From NCBI RefSeq assembly GCF_000814005.1, contig NZ_JWLK01000001.1, positions 1,426,001-1,490,000 on the forward strand: a DNA stretch of 64,000 nt, in the 5' to 3' direction. This DNA comes from Ruegeria sp. ANG-S4. Its GTDB lineage: Bacteria; Pseudomonadota; Alphaproteobacteria; Rhodobacterales; Rhodobacteraceae. The position numbers and the translations under genes were made by a program. Position 1 is the first letter of the stretch; each line of letters opens with the position of its first letter. Positions 42,177 to 50,591 of the stretch are shown here, in pieces. The notes under the pieces are model-generated. The model saw only the letters and a program-made list of their open reading frames with translations. It was not told the DNA's origin and made no database searches.

Positions 42177-42199
42177 TCTTAATCTTTTTTCAAATACTC
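42177..42199 (-). repeat. AT-rich motif GAGTATTTGAAAAAAGATTAAG, copy A
   Basis: Intergenic between recJ and glpX. On the minus strand it reads GAGTATTT-GAAAAAAGATTAAG, closely similar to the element at 54435-54457. An AT-rich island in GC-rich DNA. I recall similar strings between genes in other roseobacters, but cannot verify it here. Confidence 0.45.
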
Positions 42200-42224
42200 T
42201 CGCCGAAGGCAGCGGCGCAAGCCG

Positions 42225-43208
42225 CTATGCGTTGTCGTGCGACCACATGGGCGTACGATAGGACATGCGACGGACCGAGCCTGTCTTGGACCGCATCAGC
42301 AAAGTCGTCGTTTCCACCCAACCCGGCTCACGCTTGATACGTGGCAACAACGAGCCGCCGGTCACCCCGGTTGCAGCAAAAATAACGTCTGCCGTTACCA
42401 TTTCGTCCCGGCTGTAGATGCGATCCAGATCGGTTATGCCGGCTTTGGCCGCGCGTCCTCTCTCGTCATCATTGCGGAACAACAGGCGACCGAAGATTTG
42501 CCCACCCATGCATTTCAGGGCCGCGGCGGCCAAAACGCCTTCGGGCGCGCCACCCTGTCCCATATACATGTCGATGCCGGTCACTTCGCTTTCGGCGCAG
42601 TGCATGACGCCCGCTACGTCTCCGTCCGTAATCAGTCGTATGGAAGCGCCGGTTTCGCGTACCTCGGCAATCATCGCCTCATGGCGGGGCCGTTCGAGGA
42701 TGCAAACGGTGATATCGGCAGGTTCGCAGCCTTTCGCCTTGGCCAGCGCCTCAACCCGTTCGCGCGGGGACATGTCCAGGGTCACAACACCTTCCGGAAA
42801 TCCCGGGCCAACGGCCAGCTTGTCCATGTAAACGTCTGGCGCATGCAGCATCGAACCGCGCGGGCCCATTGCAATGACCGTCAGCGCATTGGGCATATCC
42901 TTGGCGGTCAACGTGGTACCTTCCAGCGGATCCAGCGCAATATCAACGCCGGGGCCGTTCCCGGTGCCTACTTCTTCGCCGATATACAGCATCGGCGCTT
43001 CGTCCCGCTCGCCTTCACCGATGACGACGACACCCGCTATTTCCAGCAGGTTCAGCTGTTCGCGCATCGCATTGACAGCGGCCTGATCGGCAGCTTTTTC
43101 GTCACCGCGCCCGACCAAAGAGGCCGAAGCCAGCGCAGCTTGTTCCGCAACCCGCGCAAGTCCAAGGGAAAGCAGGCGATCGTTAAAATCGGTCTTTGCA
43201 GGATTCAT
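42225..43208 (-). CDS. glpX: Class II fructose-1,6-bisphosphatase GlpX
   Basis: 327 residues from ATG 43208 (AAAGGAAT upstream); the ATG at 43250 is less well placed. GlpX signatures: 'GEGERDEAPMLYIGEEVG', 'IALDPLEGTTLTAKDMPNALTVIAMG', 'GQGGAPEGVLAAAALKCMGG'. It removes the 1-phosphate of fructose-1,6-bisphosphate (Mn/Mg dependent) for gluconeogenesis. The glpX-hom neighbourhood is common in alphaproteobacteria. Confidence 0.95.
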   Translation of the reverse strand: MNPAKTDFNDRLLSLGLARVAEQAALASASLVGRGDEKAADQAAVNAMREQLNLLEIAGVVVIGEGERDEAPMLYIGEEVGTGNGPGVDIALDPLEGTTLTAKDMPNALTVIAMGPRGSMLHAPDVYMDKLAVGPGFPEGVVTLDMSPRERVEALAKAKGCEPADITVCILERPRHEAMIAEVRETGASIRLITDGDVAGVMHCAESEVTGIDMYMGQGGAPEGVLAAAALKCMGGQIFGRLLFRNDDERGRAAKAGITDLDRIYSRDEMVTADVIFAATGVTGGSLLPRIKREPGWVETTTLLMRSKTGSVRRMSYRTPMWSHDNA

Positions 43209-43279
43209 ATTCGGTATTCCTTTGGTCAGCATGGGCGTCTGTAACGGCATAGCCCGCCACCGATGCGGGCCGCAAGTGG

Positions 43280-44566
43280 TCAGACCTGTTCGATTCTCAG
43301 AGCGACGGGTTCTCCGGCCACCACGTCAGTTTCGCGCAAGCCATTCAACGCATGATCCAGGGTCGAGCGTGTTGTCTTATGCGTGACGATCAATACGGGC
43401 GCAGTGTTTTCGGCATGTGCGTATTGGCGCATTCGGTCAATTGATACGCCGGCATCGCCCAGAACTGCCGCCACTTTCGCAAGTGCGCCGGGTTTGTCCA
43501 GAAGGGCAAGGCGCAGGTAATAGGGGGCGGGCAATCCGGTCTGAGCAGGCCGGGCCTCTTCCAAAGAAGCGGCCGGGCGACCAAAGGTCGGGATTTGCAA
43601 TCCGCGTGCCAGATCGCAGACATCGCCCATCACCGCGCTGGCTGTGGGACCTTCGCCCGCGCCCGGGCCGCGCAATACGACCTGATCGACAGCGTCGCCT
43701 TCAATCACAACCATGTTCGTCCCGCCTTCAAGCTGCCCCAGGGCCGAGTCACTTGGCACGAGACAGGGTTGCATGCGCTGCTCAAGTCCACGCGCCGTGC
43801 GCTGCGCGACGCCCAACAATTTGATGCGATAGCCCATATCGGCGGCTTGATGGATGTCATCGAGGCTGATTTGCTGGATACCTTCAATCTGAATACCGTC
43901 GAAATTGGGTTTTGTACCAAAGGCGATCGACGACAGCAGCGCCAGCTTGTGCGCCGCGTCTATGCCACCCACATCCAGATTGGGGTCTGCTTCCAGATAC
44001 CCAAGCTGCGCACATTCTTCAAAGAGCGCGTTGTAGCCCAGCTCCTGCGATTGCATCCGGGTGAGGATGTAATTGCAGGTCCCATTCATAACACCCATGA
44101 CGCGGGTGATTTCATTGCCTGCCAGCCCTTCGGTCAGGGATTTAATAACCGGGATACCGCCCGCCACGGCGGCTTCAAACCGGATCACGCGTCCAGCTTC
44201 TTCGGCCTGTTCCGCGAGGTCCTGACCGTGAATGGCAAGCAGCGCTTTGTTGGCTGTGACAACATCCTTGCCGCTGGTCAACGCAGCCTCGACCGACGCT
44301 TTTGCCGGGCCGTTTTCGCCGCCCATAAGCTCGACAAAGACATCAATGTCGTCCCGTTTTGCCAAAGCGACTGGATCGGTCTCGAACGCGTAGTCTGACA
44401 GGCTGACACCGCGATCCTTTTTCGCATCCCGCGCTGATACGGCCACGATTTCAATCGGTCTTCCGGTTCGGGCTTCAAGCAAGTCGGCATGTCTGCGGAC
44501 GATCTTGACGACCCCGACGCCCACGGTGCCCAAACCCGCAATTCCAAGCCTCAGCGCCTGTGTCAT
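43280..44566 (-). CDS. hom: Homoserine dehydrogenase
   Basis: 428 residues. Rossmann start 'LGIAGLGTVGVGVVKIV', catalytic region 'GIPVIKSLTEGLAGNEITRVMGVMNGTCNYILTRM' and 'YLEADPNLDVGGIDAAHKLALLSSIAFG', and a C-terminal ACT domain ('YYLRLALLDKPGALAKVAAVLGDAGVSIDRM') for threonine feedback. It reduces aspartate semialdehyde to homoserine for Thr/Met/Ile synthesis. 71 nt upstream of glpX. Confidence 0.96.
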   Translation of the reverse strand: MTQALRLGIAGLGTVGVGVVKIVRRHADLLEARTGRPIEIVAVSARDAKKDRGVSLSDYAFETDPVALAKRDDIDVFVELMGGENGPAKASVEAALTSGKDVVTANKALLAIHGQDLAEQAEEAGRVIRFEAAVAGGIPVIKSLTEGLAGNEITRVMGVMNGTCNYILTRMQSQELGYNALFEECAQLGYLEADPNLDVGGIDAAHKLALLSSIAFGTKPNFDGIQIEGIQQISLDDIHQAADMGYRIKLLGVAQRTARGLEQRMQPCLVPSDSALGQLEGGTNMVVIEGDAVDQVVLRGPGAGEGPTASAVMGDVCDLARGLQIPTFGRPAASLEEARPAQTGLPAPYYLRLALLDKPGALAKVAAVLGDAGVSIDRMRQYAHAENTAPVLIVTHKTTRSTLDHALNGLRETDVVAGEPVALRIEQV

Positions 44567-44704
44567 TCCGTTGGGTCCTTTCCGCTCGAATTTGCCGCTT
44601 GGGGCAGATGTCCTTTGCGGGCTGCCTTAGCGGGTTCATGGAAAGGGTTCAATCCGTCTTGGACGGATCAACGATCAACCGAACCGGCAATTTTGGGCGG
44701 CGCC

Positions 44705-44953
44705 TTAGTCAATTTCGACCTCTTGCAGCGCTTTTGCCTTATCGGCCAGTGCCTCGCTGCGGGCGGTCAATTCTTCTTCGACCTCGTCTGCCTCGCTGAT
44801 CGGGTCACTCGGCGGACCAAGCGTGTCCGAGATCGGGACCAGCTTGGGGTATGCGGCTTTGCGCAAGGCCGGTCCCTCGCTTCCCTCTAGTTCGGGAATG
44901 TCTGCGCAGGCGGCGCAGGCAATCAAAGCGGCTATCAGCGGCAAAGGCTTCAT
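44705..44953 (-). CDS. Small putative lipoprotein
   Basis: 82 residues. Short signal 'MKPLPLIAALIACAACADIP' with lipobox-like cysteines (LIAC/CAAC), then an acidic stretch with a predicted C-terminal helix ('EADEVEEELTARSEALADKAKALQEV'). No recognised family. It is divergent from the tetR gene by about 100 nt, and 138 nt separate it from hom; that gap shows no gene. Confidence 0.6.
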   Translation of the reverse strand: MKPLPLIAALIACAACADIPELEGSEGPALRKAAYPKLVPISDTLGPPSDPISEADEVEEELTARSEALADKAKALQEVEID

Positions 44954-45024
44954 TGCGGACCCATAGGTTGCAGCATTGACCTGTGATGCACCTTTTGCCC
45001 GCTCGGTTCAAGCGGGGTTCTATC

Positions 45025-45038
45025 TGAACGTTTGTTCA
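45025..45038. promoter_or_regulatory. Candidate TetR operator TGAAC-GTTT-GTTCA
   Basis: Five-base perfect arms with a 4-nt centre, 14 nt upstream of the tetR-family ATG and overlapping the likely -10 region (CATATAC). It suits autoregulation and control of the divergent lipoprotein gene. Confidence 0.5.
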
Positions 45039-45052
45039 TATACGGTAAGGAT

Positions 45053-45640
45053 ATGGCACGCACGCAAGGTTCACATTCCGACATTACGGGCCCCCGGATC
45101 CGAAAGGCAGCGCTTGGGTTGTTCGCGCGACATGGCTATGCCGCTGTTTCTATGCGCCAAATCGCGGGCGAAGTCGGGGTTCAGGCCGGGGCCTTGTACA
45201 ATTACACGCCGGACAAACAAAGCCTTCTGTTTCGTTTGATGCACGACCACATGCTTGAACTGCTGTCAGCCTTGGGTGAATTGCCTGTACAAAAGGACCC
45301 GACAGCGGCGCTCAGGCAATTCATCGGTTTTCACATCCGGTTTCACCTGCAACGCCCGGACGAGGTTTTCATCGCCTACATGGAGCTGCGCAACCTGACG
45401 TCCGAAAACTTTGCCCAGATCGAAATCCTTCGTCGCCAGTATGAAGACATCCTTGAAGGGATCCTGAAAACGGGCCAAAAGGACCGAGTATTTTCGGTCG
45501 CGGACACCAAGATCGCCACTCTGGCCGTCATTGCCATGCTGAACGGTGTAATGACCTGGTACCGCACCGAAGGTCGTTTGACCTTGGATCAGGTCGAGGG
45601 CGTCTATTGGGACATGGTGCGCAGGTCTGTCACCGAGTGA
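45053..45640 (+). CDS. TetR-family transcriptional regulator
   Basis: 195 residues from ATG 45053 (TAAGGAT upstream; a TTG at 45032 is in frame but lies within the operator). N-terminal HTH 'IRKAALGLFARHGYAAVSMRQIAGEVGVQAGALYNY..DKQSLLFRLM' and an all-helical ligand domain resembling TetR_C regulators of fatty acid/acyl-CoA metabolism. The target is unknown; it lies alone between a small lipoprotein and a pirin gene. Confidence 0.9.
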   Translation: MARTQGSHSDITGPRIRKAALGLFARHGYAAVSMRQIAGEVGVQAGALYNYTPDKQSLLFRLMHDHMLELLSALGELPVQKDPTAALRQFIGFHIRFHLQRPDEVFIAYMELRNLTSENFAQIEILRRQYEDILEGILKTGQKDRVFSVADTKIATLAVIAMLNGVMTWYRTEGRLTLDQVEGVYWDMVRRSVTE

Positions 45641-45664
45641 TTTTGGGCACTGAACGACACGACG

Positions 45665-46576
45665 CTAGTGCGCAGGGCGAATAAAGGTGCCGTTGCGCAG
45701 CTCTCGAAACGCTTCTTCCAGCTCGGATCGGGTGTTCATGACAATCGGGCCATGCCACGCCACTGGCTCATTGATGGGCGCACCGGAAATCAGCAGGAAT
45801 CGCACGCCGTCCGGACCCGCCTGTACCGTGATCTCGTCACCGGTACCAAAACGCACAAGCGTTCGGTTTCCGGACATGTCGCGAATGTTGACTTCTTGTC
45901 CCGCGACCTCTTTCTCCAGCAAAACGCCCGTTGGCTGAGATGCGTCAGCAAAGGCAGCCTGGCCCTGAAACACGTAAGCAAATGCGCGTCTGTACGTGTC
46001 GATTTTGAACGTCTTCTTCACGCCTGCCGGAATTGACAGGTCCAGATATTGCGGGTCAGCGGCAATGCCGTCGACCGGACCTGTCTTGCCCCAGAACTCG
46101 CCAACAATGACCCGAACGGTCGTTCCGTCATCATCGGTGATTTCGGGAATCTCGGTGCTGTTGACATCTTGATATCGCGGGGCCGTCATCTTTTGTTCGG
46201 CAGGCAGGTTGCCCCACAGCTGAAACCCGTGCATTTGGCCCGTCTGATTTCCTTTGGGCATTTCCTGATGCAGGATGCCTGACCCGGCAGTCATCCACTG
46301 GACATCGCCGGCACCAAGCGAGCCGCTGTTGCCTAGCGAGTCGCTGTGATCCACTGTTCCGGCCAGGACATAGGTGATTGTTTCGATCCCACGATGCGGA
46401 TGCCAGGGAAAACCAGCCTGATAGTCTTGCGGATGGTCATTCCGAAAATCGTCAAACAGTAGAAACGGGTCAAGCTCCGACGGATCCTGAAAGCCGAAAG
46501 CTCGGTGCAGTTTTACGCCGGCACCTTCCATTGCTGGAATTGCCTGTCTGGTTTCCAATGTGGGTCTCAGAGACAT
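45665..46576 (-). CDS. Pirin-family protein (bicupin)
   Basis: 303 residues from ATG 46576, directly after AGGAGGATACC. Pirin N-terminal cupin with metal ligands in 'GFPWHPHRGIETITYVL' and later 'GSGILHQEMPKG' (His and Glu), plus the C-terminal pirin domain. Bacterial pirins include quercetinases and regulators of central metabolism; which applies here cannot be told. It converges on the tetR-family gene. Confidence 0.92.
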   Translation of the reverse strand: MSLRPTLETRQAIPAMEGAGVKLHRAFGFQDPSELDPFLLFDDFRNDHPQDYQAGFPWHPHRGIETITYVLAGTVDHSDSLGNSGSLGAGDVQWMTAGSGILHQEMPKGNQTGQMHGFQLWGNLPAEQKMTAPRYQDVNSTEIPEITDDDGTTVRVIVGEFWGKTGPVDGIAADPQYLDLSIPAGVKKTFKIDTYRRAFAYVFQGQAAFADASQPTGVLLEKEVAGQEVNIRDMSGNRTLVRFGTGDEITVQAGPDGVRFLLISGAPINEPVAWHGPIVMNTRSELEEAFRELRNGTFIRPAH

Positions 46577-46737
46577 GGTATCCTCCTGACTGTCTTCACC
46601 GCAATCTAAGCGTGGTCGAGTGGCGATCAACCGGCACAGACACACCGGTCCTGTGCAAAGATGCTCAGAAGGGGCGGGGGTCTCTGTCCTTTCGTTCGCA
46701 AAGCAGCTAAGGCAGGTGCGGCAGGCAGGAGAGTTTC

Positions 46738-47217
46738 ATGCAAGATGATGTATTGGCCACGGTTCAGGCTTCCGCACCCCGGCGATACACCGGCGTCGGG
46801 ATGCTGGTCGTCGTCGGGGCCCTGGTGATTTACGTGGCACTTGCTTCGCCGCCGCAACTGGGGTGGCAAGTGTTCTTGCTGGCGGTTGGCGGAACGGCCT
46901 TCTGGCTGGCCCGGCGTATGTGGGTGGCAACACAGGACGTGCTCGAATTGACCCAGTCCCAACTGCGCAGCCAGTCCGGCGACGTCATTTGCGAGGTTGC
47001 GGACATCGAAAGCATCGACCGCGGTGTCTTTGCTTTCAAACCTTCCAACGGTTTTTTGGTTTTGACCCGCACACGCGGTCGCAACAGGTGGGAGCCCGGC
47101 GTTTGGTGGCGCGTTGGTCGCAGGATTGGCATAGGCGGCATGACTGCCGCATCAGAAGCCAAGTTCATGTCGGAAGTCTTGGCGACGCTGTTGGTCCAGA
47201 AGGGCAACGTCCGTTAG
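46738..47217 (+). CDS. Conserved membrane protein of unknown function
   Basis: 159 residues. Two adjacent transmembrane helices (about 18-36 and 42-58) are followed by a cytoplasmic domain with a PH-like pattern ('QDVLELTQSQLRSQSGDVICEVADIESIDRGVFAFKPSNGFLVL'). GGAGAG precedes the ATG. Looks like a Rhodobacterales-specific hypothetical; no function assigned. It converges on the Tad genes. Confidence 0.7.
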   Translation: MQDDVLATVQASAPRRYTGVGMLVVVGALVIYVALASPPQLGWQVFLLAVGGTAFWLARRMWVATQDVLELTQSQLRSQSGDVICEVADIESIDRGVFAFKPSNGFLVLTRTRGRNRWEPGVWWRVGRRIGIGGMTAASEAKFMSEVLATLLVQKGNVR

Positions 47218-47229
47218 ATCAGTCTTCAA

Positions 47230-47835
47230 TCACGTGCATTGTGGGTCATCGTTGGGCCCATACAGTTGGTCGTGAATACGAGGGTGCGTGAACACAAAGC
47301 TGCGCATGTCGAAGTTCTCAAACCCAAACCCGATGTTGAAAGGCGCAACATAGGTATTTGTTGTCTCGACAACGATCATCTTCCCGTTGTTCGGCATGGC
47401 CGGCAGTGCATCTTCCAAGAATTCTGCTGTTGCCGTCGTCAATCGCGGATAGACCGATCCACGAACGCATGACCATCCAACCTCGTGCGTTCCAGACTCT
47501 CCGGAATCCTCGTCGAAAATGACGTATGACACGCGCATCGAAATTGGGGCTCTGGTCGAAACCATCCTTTCCAGCAAGTCATGCAACGTCGAAACGTATG
47601 TTTGCGTAAGAGCGTTGTCTTCGCGTGAAATGATGTCCGCAACCGCGTAGGCGGCTTTGATGTTTCGTGAACTTTGGCGATAGCCGTCATAGAAGGTGTA
47701 TGAGGCAAAAACAGACCACAAGACCATGGGTAGGATCAGCATTGACTCGATGGTGATCGAGCCGTTTTCGCGCCGAAAGAAGCGTTTTAACCTTGTCCGC
47801 AAACGGGTCGGCAAAGAAGGATCAGTCACCCGCAT
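47230..47835 (-). CDS. TadE-like pseudopilin-type protein
   Basis: 201 residues from ATG 47835, which lies within the end of the preceding gene (14-nt overlap). After a basic N-terminus comes 'ENGSITIESMLILPMVLWSVFASYTFYDGYR', the TadE pattern: Gly, Glu and one transmembrane helix. The rest is a periplasmic domain. TadE/F/G proteins are minor pseudopilins of the Flp/tight-adherence system. The main Tad machinery (cpaF, tadB/C, rcpA) is not in this window. Confidence 0.8.
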   Translation of the reverse strand: MRVTDPSLPTRLRTRLKRFFRRENGSITIESMLILPMVLWSVFASYTFYDGYRQSSRNIKAAYAVADIISREDNALTQTYVSTLHDLLERMVSTRAPISMRVSYVIFDEDSGESGTHEVGWSCVRGSVYPRLTTATAEFLEDALPAMPNNGKMIVVETTNTYVAPFNIGFGFENFDMRSFVFTHPRIHDQLYGPNDDPQCT

Positions 47836-48454
47836 CTGCAACCTCCACCGCGGTTGAGTTTTCGGAGTCGTCGGATCCGCCTCCGAACGGTTCGTGAACA
47901 AACACAGTTGTTGCGTGCAATTCCCACTGGCCTGCGGGGTCTTGGCTGACGGGCCCGCCGATCATCGTGAAGCCCCAAACGGGCGAAACTTCCAGACAGG
48001 CGCGCAGCATCATCAATTCGTTTGAGGAACCCTGATCAAATGCAATCGCGCCGGGGCCTTCGGGATCAGGGTCGCGAACCTCTACCGGCGTGTCGACACA
48101 AAAAGGCGTCTCGTTGATTTCGTTTCCGACGCGGGGGTCAATCGACTTCATCTCAAGTGACAAGTCTCTGAGACAACTGGGCGAGCTGTTAAAGCCCTGG
48201 CAGATCATATCTTTCAGCAGTTCGTGATCCCATTCATCCTCGCCTTCCGGCAACCGGTTCAGACGAACCTCACGAACAGTTTCGTCAAGCGACCGTTCCA
48301 GGTTGGCATGGCTGAATGACATCAATCCAAGGTCAATACCGGACCACGCGAAATAGACGAAAACCGGGAACCAAAAGAGGAACTCGATCGTCGATGCGCT
48401 GCCGTCTTCGCTGCGGCGGAACCGCCGCAGTTGTGTCTTGAGCGAACGTATCAT
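47822..48454 (-). CDS. TadE/TadG-like pilus assembly protein
   Basis: 210 residues with 'SEDGSASTIEFLFWFPVFVYFAWSGIDLGLMSFSHANLERSLDE' near the N-terminus, i.e. the TadE-type transmembrane helix with its conserved Glu. Several Cys in the periplasmic part may form disulfides. It overlaps both neighbours, so the three form one operon. Confidence 0.8.
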   Translation of the reverse strand: MIRSLKTQLRRFRRSEDGSASTIEFLFWFPVFVYFAWSGIDLGLMSFSHANLERSLDETVREVRLNRLPEGEDEWDHELLKDMICQGFNSSPSCLRDLSLEMKSIDPRVGNEINETPFCVDTPVEVRDPDPEGPGAIAFDQGSSNELMMLRACLEVSPVWGFTMIGGPVSQDPAGQWELHATTVFVHEPFGGGSDDSENSTAVEVADAGD

Positions 48455-50268
48455 TGGGTCAGTCTCAGGTTCTGGATTGTTGCACTGATCGAGTCAAACA
48501 CGCCGATAATTTTTTTACCGTCTGCTTCGTAGTAACGATTGTCTTTGACGGCACAGTCTTTCAGCATCTGTTTCACGCCTTCTGGCGCCTCATATGCAAT
48601 CGAGAAGATTAGGACCTCTTCTTCCTGGGCCTTTTCGCACAGCGACTCGACCCGGGGGTCTTTGTTCCACTGTCTCAACTCGGTCGTGGAATCGTCCCAG
48701 AAGTCGTTGGCGGCATTGCTACCCTGACCATCATACAGCAGATTGTAGATGGCTTCTTTTTGGGTGTGAGCCCAGACATCCGGCCACTCCAACTGCTCTG
48801 ACGATCCGTAGCCGGTGTCATAGTAGTACGTGCTGCTGGTCTCATAGCATGTGCCGTTGGAGTAATCCGTGCAGCGATAGCGTTTGTACCTCAATTGGGT
48901 CGAACCATTGTCTTCGGTGGCACTATAGGCGTGATCTTGGTAGTAGTTTCGCGTCCACCGCGATCCGTTATTGTGCCGAACGGTGCGTTTGACGTTCGTC
49001 CAGATGTAGCGATCCTGGTCTTCGTCGTAGACCGAGTATGTGTTGGCCGCATCATTCCAATGGATATCTGACACACCTTCGTTATAAGGCGCATTCACTT
49101 TATGCTGCCGCGTGTTTTCGCCGTCTGTCATCAAAACCAGAACCTTCAAAGAGTCCCCGGTCTTGTTGCGGGCCGGACGTTCGTCAAACTCACTTGGAAT
49201 TGCCGAAGTTTCCGACAAACGTGCGATGAGCGGTTGAATGCTATCGTCCAGTAGAGTGAGACCCCACTTCAAGCCGACATCAATCGAAGTCCATCCCTGT
49301 GCCTGAAGCAGATTGATCTGGTCTTCCAGCGTGTCGGGATTTTTTTGAAGGACTGCCATGGCGCGTTGGTCAGTGGCGGTTTCCCTGCGGCACGTGGTGC
49401 TGTTGATCAACTGGTCGGATTCACGATAGTCGTTGCGACCATAATCGACAAAATGAAGTGTCCGCGGAACAAAACTTCCAGCTCGGATGACAACGCCGTT
49501 CTGGTCTTCGATATCGTAATAATCGAACTCGGTCGTCGTGAAATCGTTCGGTCCAAAGTCGATGCAATTGGCAACTTCGTTTTCGCCGATCGTTTTCAGC
49601 TCATCCATAAGGAAGTCAGGAACTGAAACCTGTTCGGAATAGGGCACGATCGAAATAGACAATTTACCGTCTTCCGACTTTTCGTCCATTTCGTGGACAA
49701 AATCTATCGCGGCTTCTTTCAGGTTGGTCAGCTTTGTCCCCGCCATGGAGCCTGAAACGTCCAGCACCAGCGAGATCTCAACGTTACCGATGGATTCTTC
49801 CGCGACGCTTGCCGCAACAGTTCCCAACGTTTCCACGCCGCTCCACTGCATGAAATGCGTTCTGACCTGCATTTCAGCCTGGGCTTCGACCTTGCGCGTG
49901 CCTGCCAGCCTTGCATTCTGGGCGCCGCAGGTTTCGGGCGTCACCTTTATACTGTCTTCAATCAGATATTGGTCGAGACCTTCTTTCGCCAGATAGTCGC
50001 GCACAACATCTTTCGGGCAAAGCTCCTGATCAAGGTCTGCCGCAGCCAGAACCGCGCGGTCCAGCGCGTATTGCAGTTTCACGCGTTCGCGGTCATACCG
50101 CATTGTGTCTACGGCAAACCCCGCGGCGGTGAAAACGATCATCACAAGAAACAGCGCCAAAATTGTCATGGAACCGTCAGTCTCATCCGCAAACCGGCGC
50201 AGGTGCCGCACGCACGGGTGGGCACTGTTGGGCGTTCCGAATGTCGACTTCCAATTAGACTTGTGCAT
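48451..50268 (-). CDS. TadG-like protein with von Willebrand factor A domain
   Basis: 605 residues. One transmembrane segment (about 34-54, 'GSMTILALFLVMIVFTAAGFAVDTMRYDRERVKLQYALD', the Flp pilus-assembly TadG N-terminus) is followed by a vWA domain whose MIDAS motif is D170-V-S-G-S174 with 'LVLMTDGENTRQ' further on. The C-terminal part is Tyr-rich between about 420 and 510. Such proteins are secreted or anchored adhesion factors of the Tad system. First gene of the tad-like operon. Confidence 0.88.
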   Translation of the reverse strand: MHKSNWKSTFGTPNSAHPCVRHLRRFADETDGSMTILALFLVMIVFTAAGFAVDTMRYDRERVKLQYALDRAVLAAADLDQELCPKDVVRDYLAKEGLDQYLIEDSIKVTPETCGAQNARLAGTRKVEAQAEMQVRTHFMQWSGVETLGTVAASVAEESIGNVEISLVLDVSGSMAGTKLTNLKEAAIDFVHEMDEKSEDGKLSISIVPYSEQVSVPDFLMDELKTIGENEVANCIDFGPNDFTTTEFDYYDIEDQNGVVIRAGSFVPRTLHFVDYGRNDYRESDQLINSTTCRRETATDQRAMAVLQKNPDTLEDQINLLQAQGWTSIDVGLKWGLTLLDDSIQPLIARLSETSAIPSEFDERPARNKTGDSLKVLVLMTDGENTRQHKVNAPYNEGVSDIHWNDAANTYSVYDEDQDRYIWTNVKRTVRHNNGSRWTRNYYQDHAYSATEDNGSTQLRYKRYRCTDYSNGTCYETSSTYYYDTGYGSSEQLEWPDVWAHTQKEAIYNLLYDGQGSNAANDFWDDSTTELRQWNKDPRVESLCEKAQEEEVLIFSIAYEAPEGVKQMLKDCAVKDNRYYEADGKKIIGVFDSISATIQNLRLTQ

Positions 50269-50591
50269 ATCGAATTCCTTTGCCGGTCAGATGAACCGTC
50301 GGTATTTCACAACGTTAATAATTTAGAGACGGATCGTGGCGAGATTTGGGCATGTCGGCCACTATACTGCTCATTTTGCATGAAAATTGTCCTTAGTATC
50401 GGCGGTTCATCCCCTTTTGTTTCTTGGGGTTGAACAATCACAGCGGTGTGACCGTCGAAAACGACTCACCCCGTGTTGGATGCGCGAAGTTCGCAAATTG
50501 ATGAAAAAAAGTGCAGATGAGAATTGCAGTAAGGCCTCAGTGGTGCGACAAAAAGTCATGACGTACGTCATTTACCAGCACGGAGGATTTT
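50269..50591. other. 323-nt divergent intergenic region between the tadG-like gene and gdhA
   Basis: No convincing gene. The left half is AT-rich and likely carries the leftward tadG promoter. The right end carries the palindrome 50558-50571 and the GGAGG ribosome site of gdhA. A run of short open frames here has no coding-like composition. Confidence 0.6.
50558..50571. promoter_or_regulatory. Perfect 14-bp palindrome ATGACGTACGTCAT before gdhA
   Basis: Fully symmetrical, 20 nt upstream of the gdhA ATG and just before its ribosome site, where a bound protein would block transcription or the palindrome would lie in the 5' leader. The regulator is unknown. Confidence 0.55.

Noticed and set aside
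42237..43244. 335-residue open frame opposite glpX
   Set aside because: Same codon-bias artefact; glpX motifs are unambiguous.
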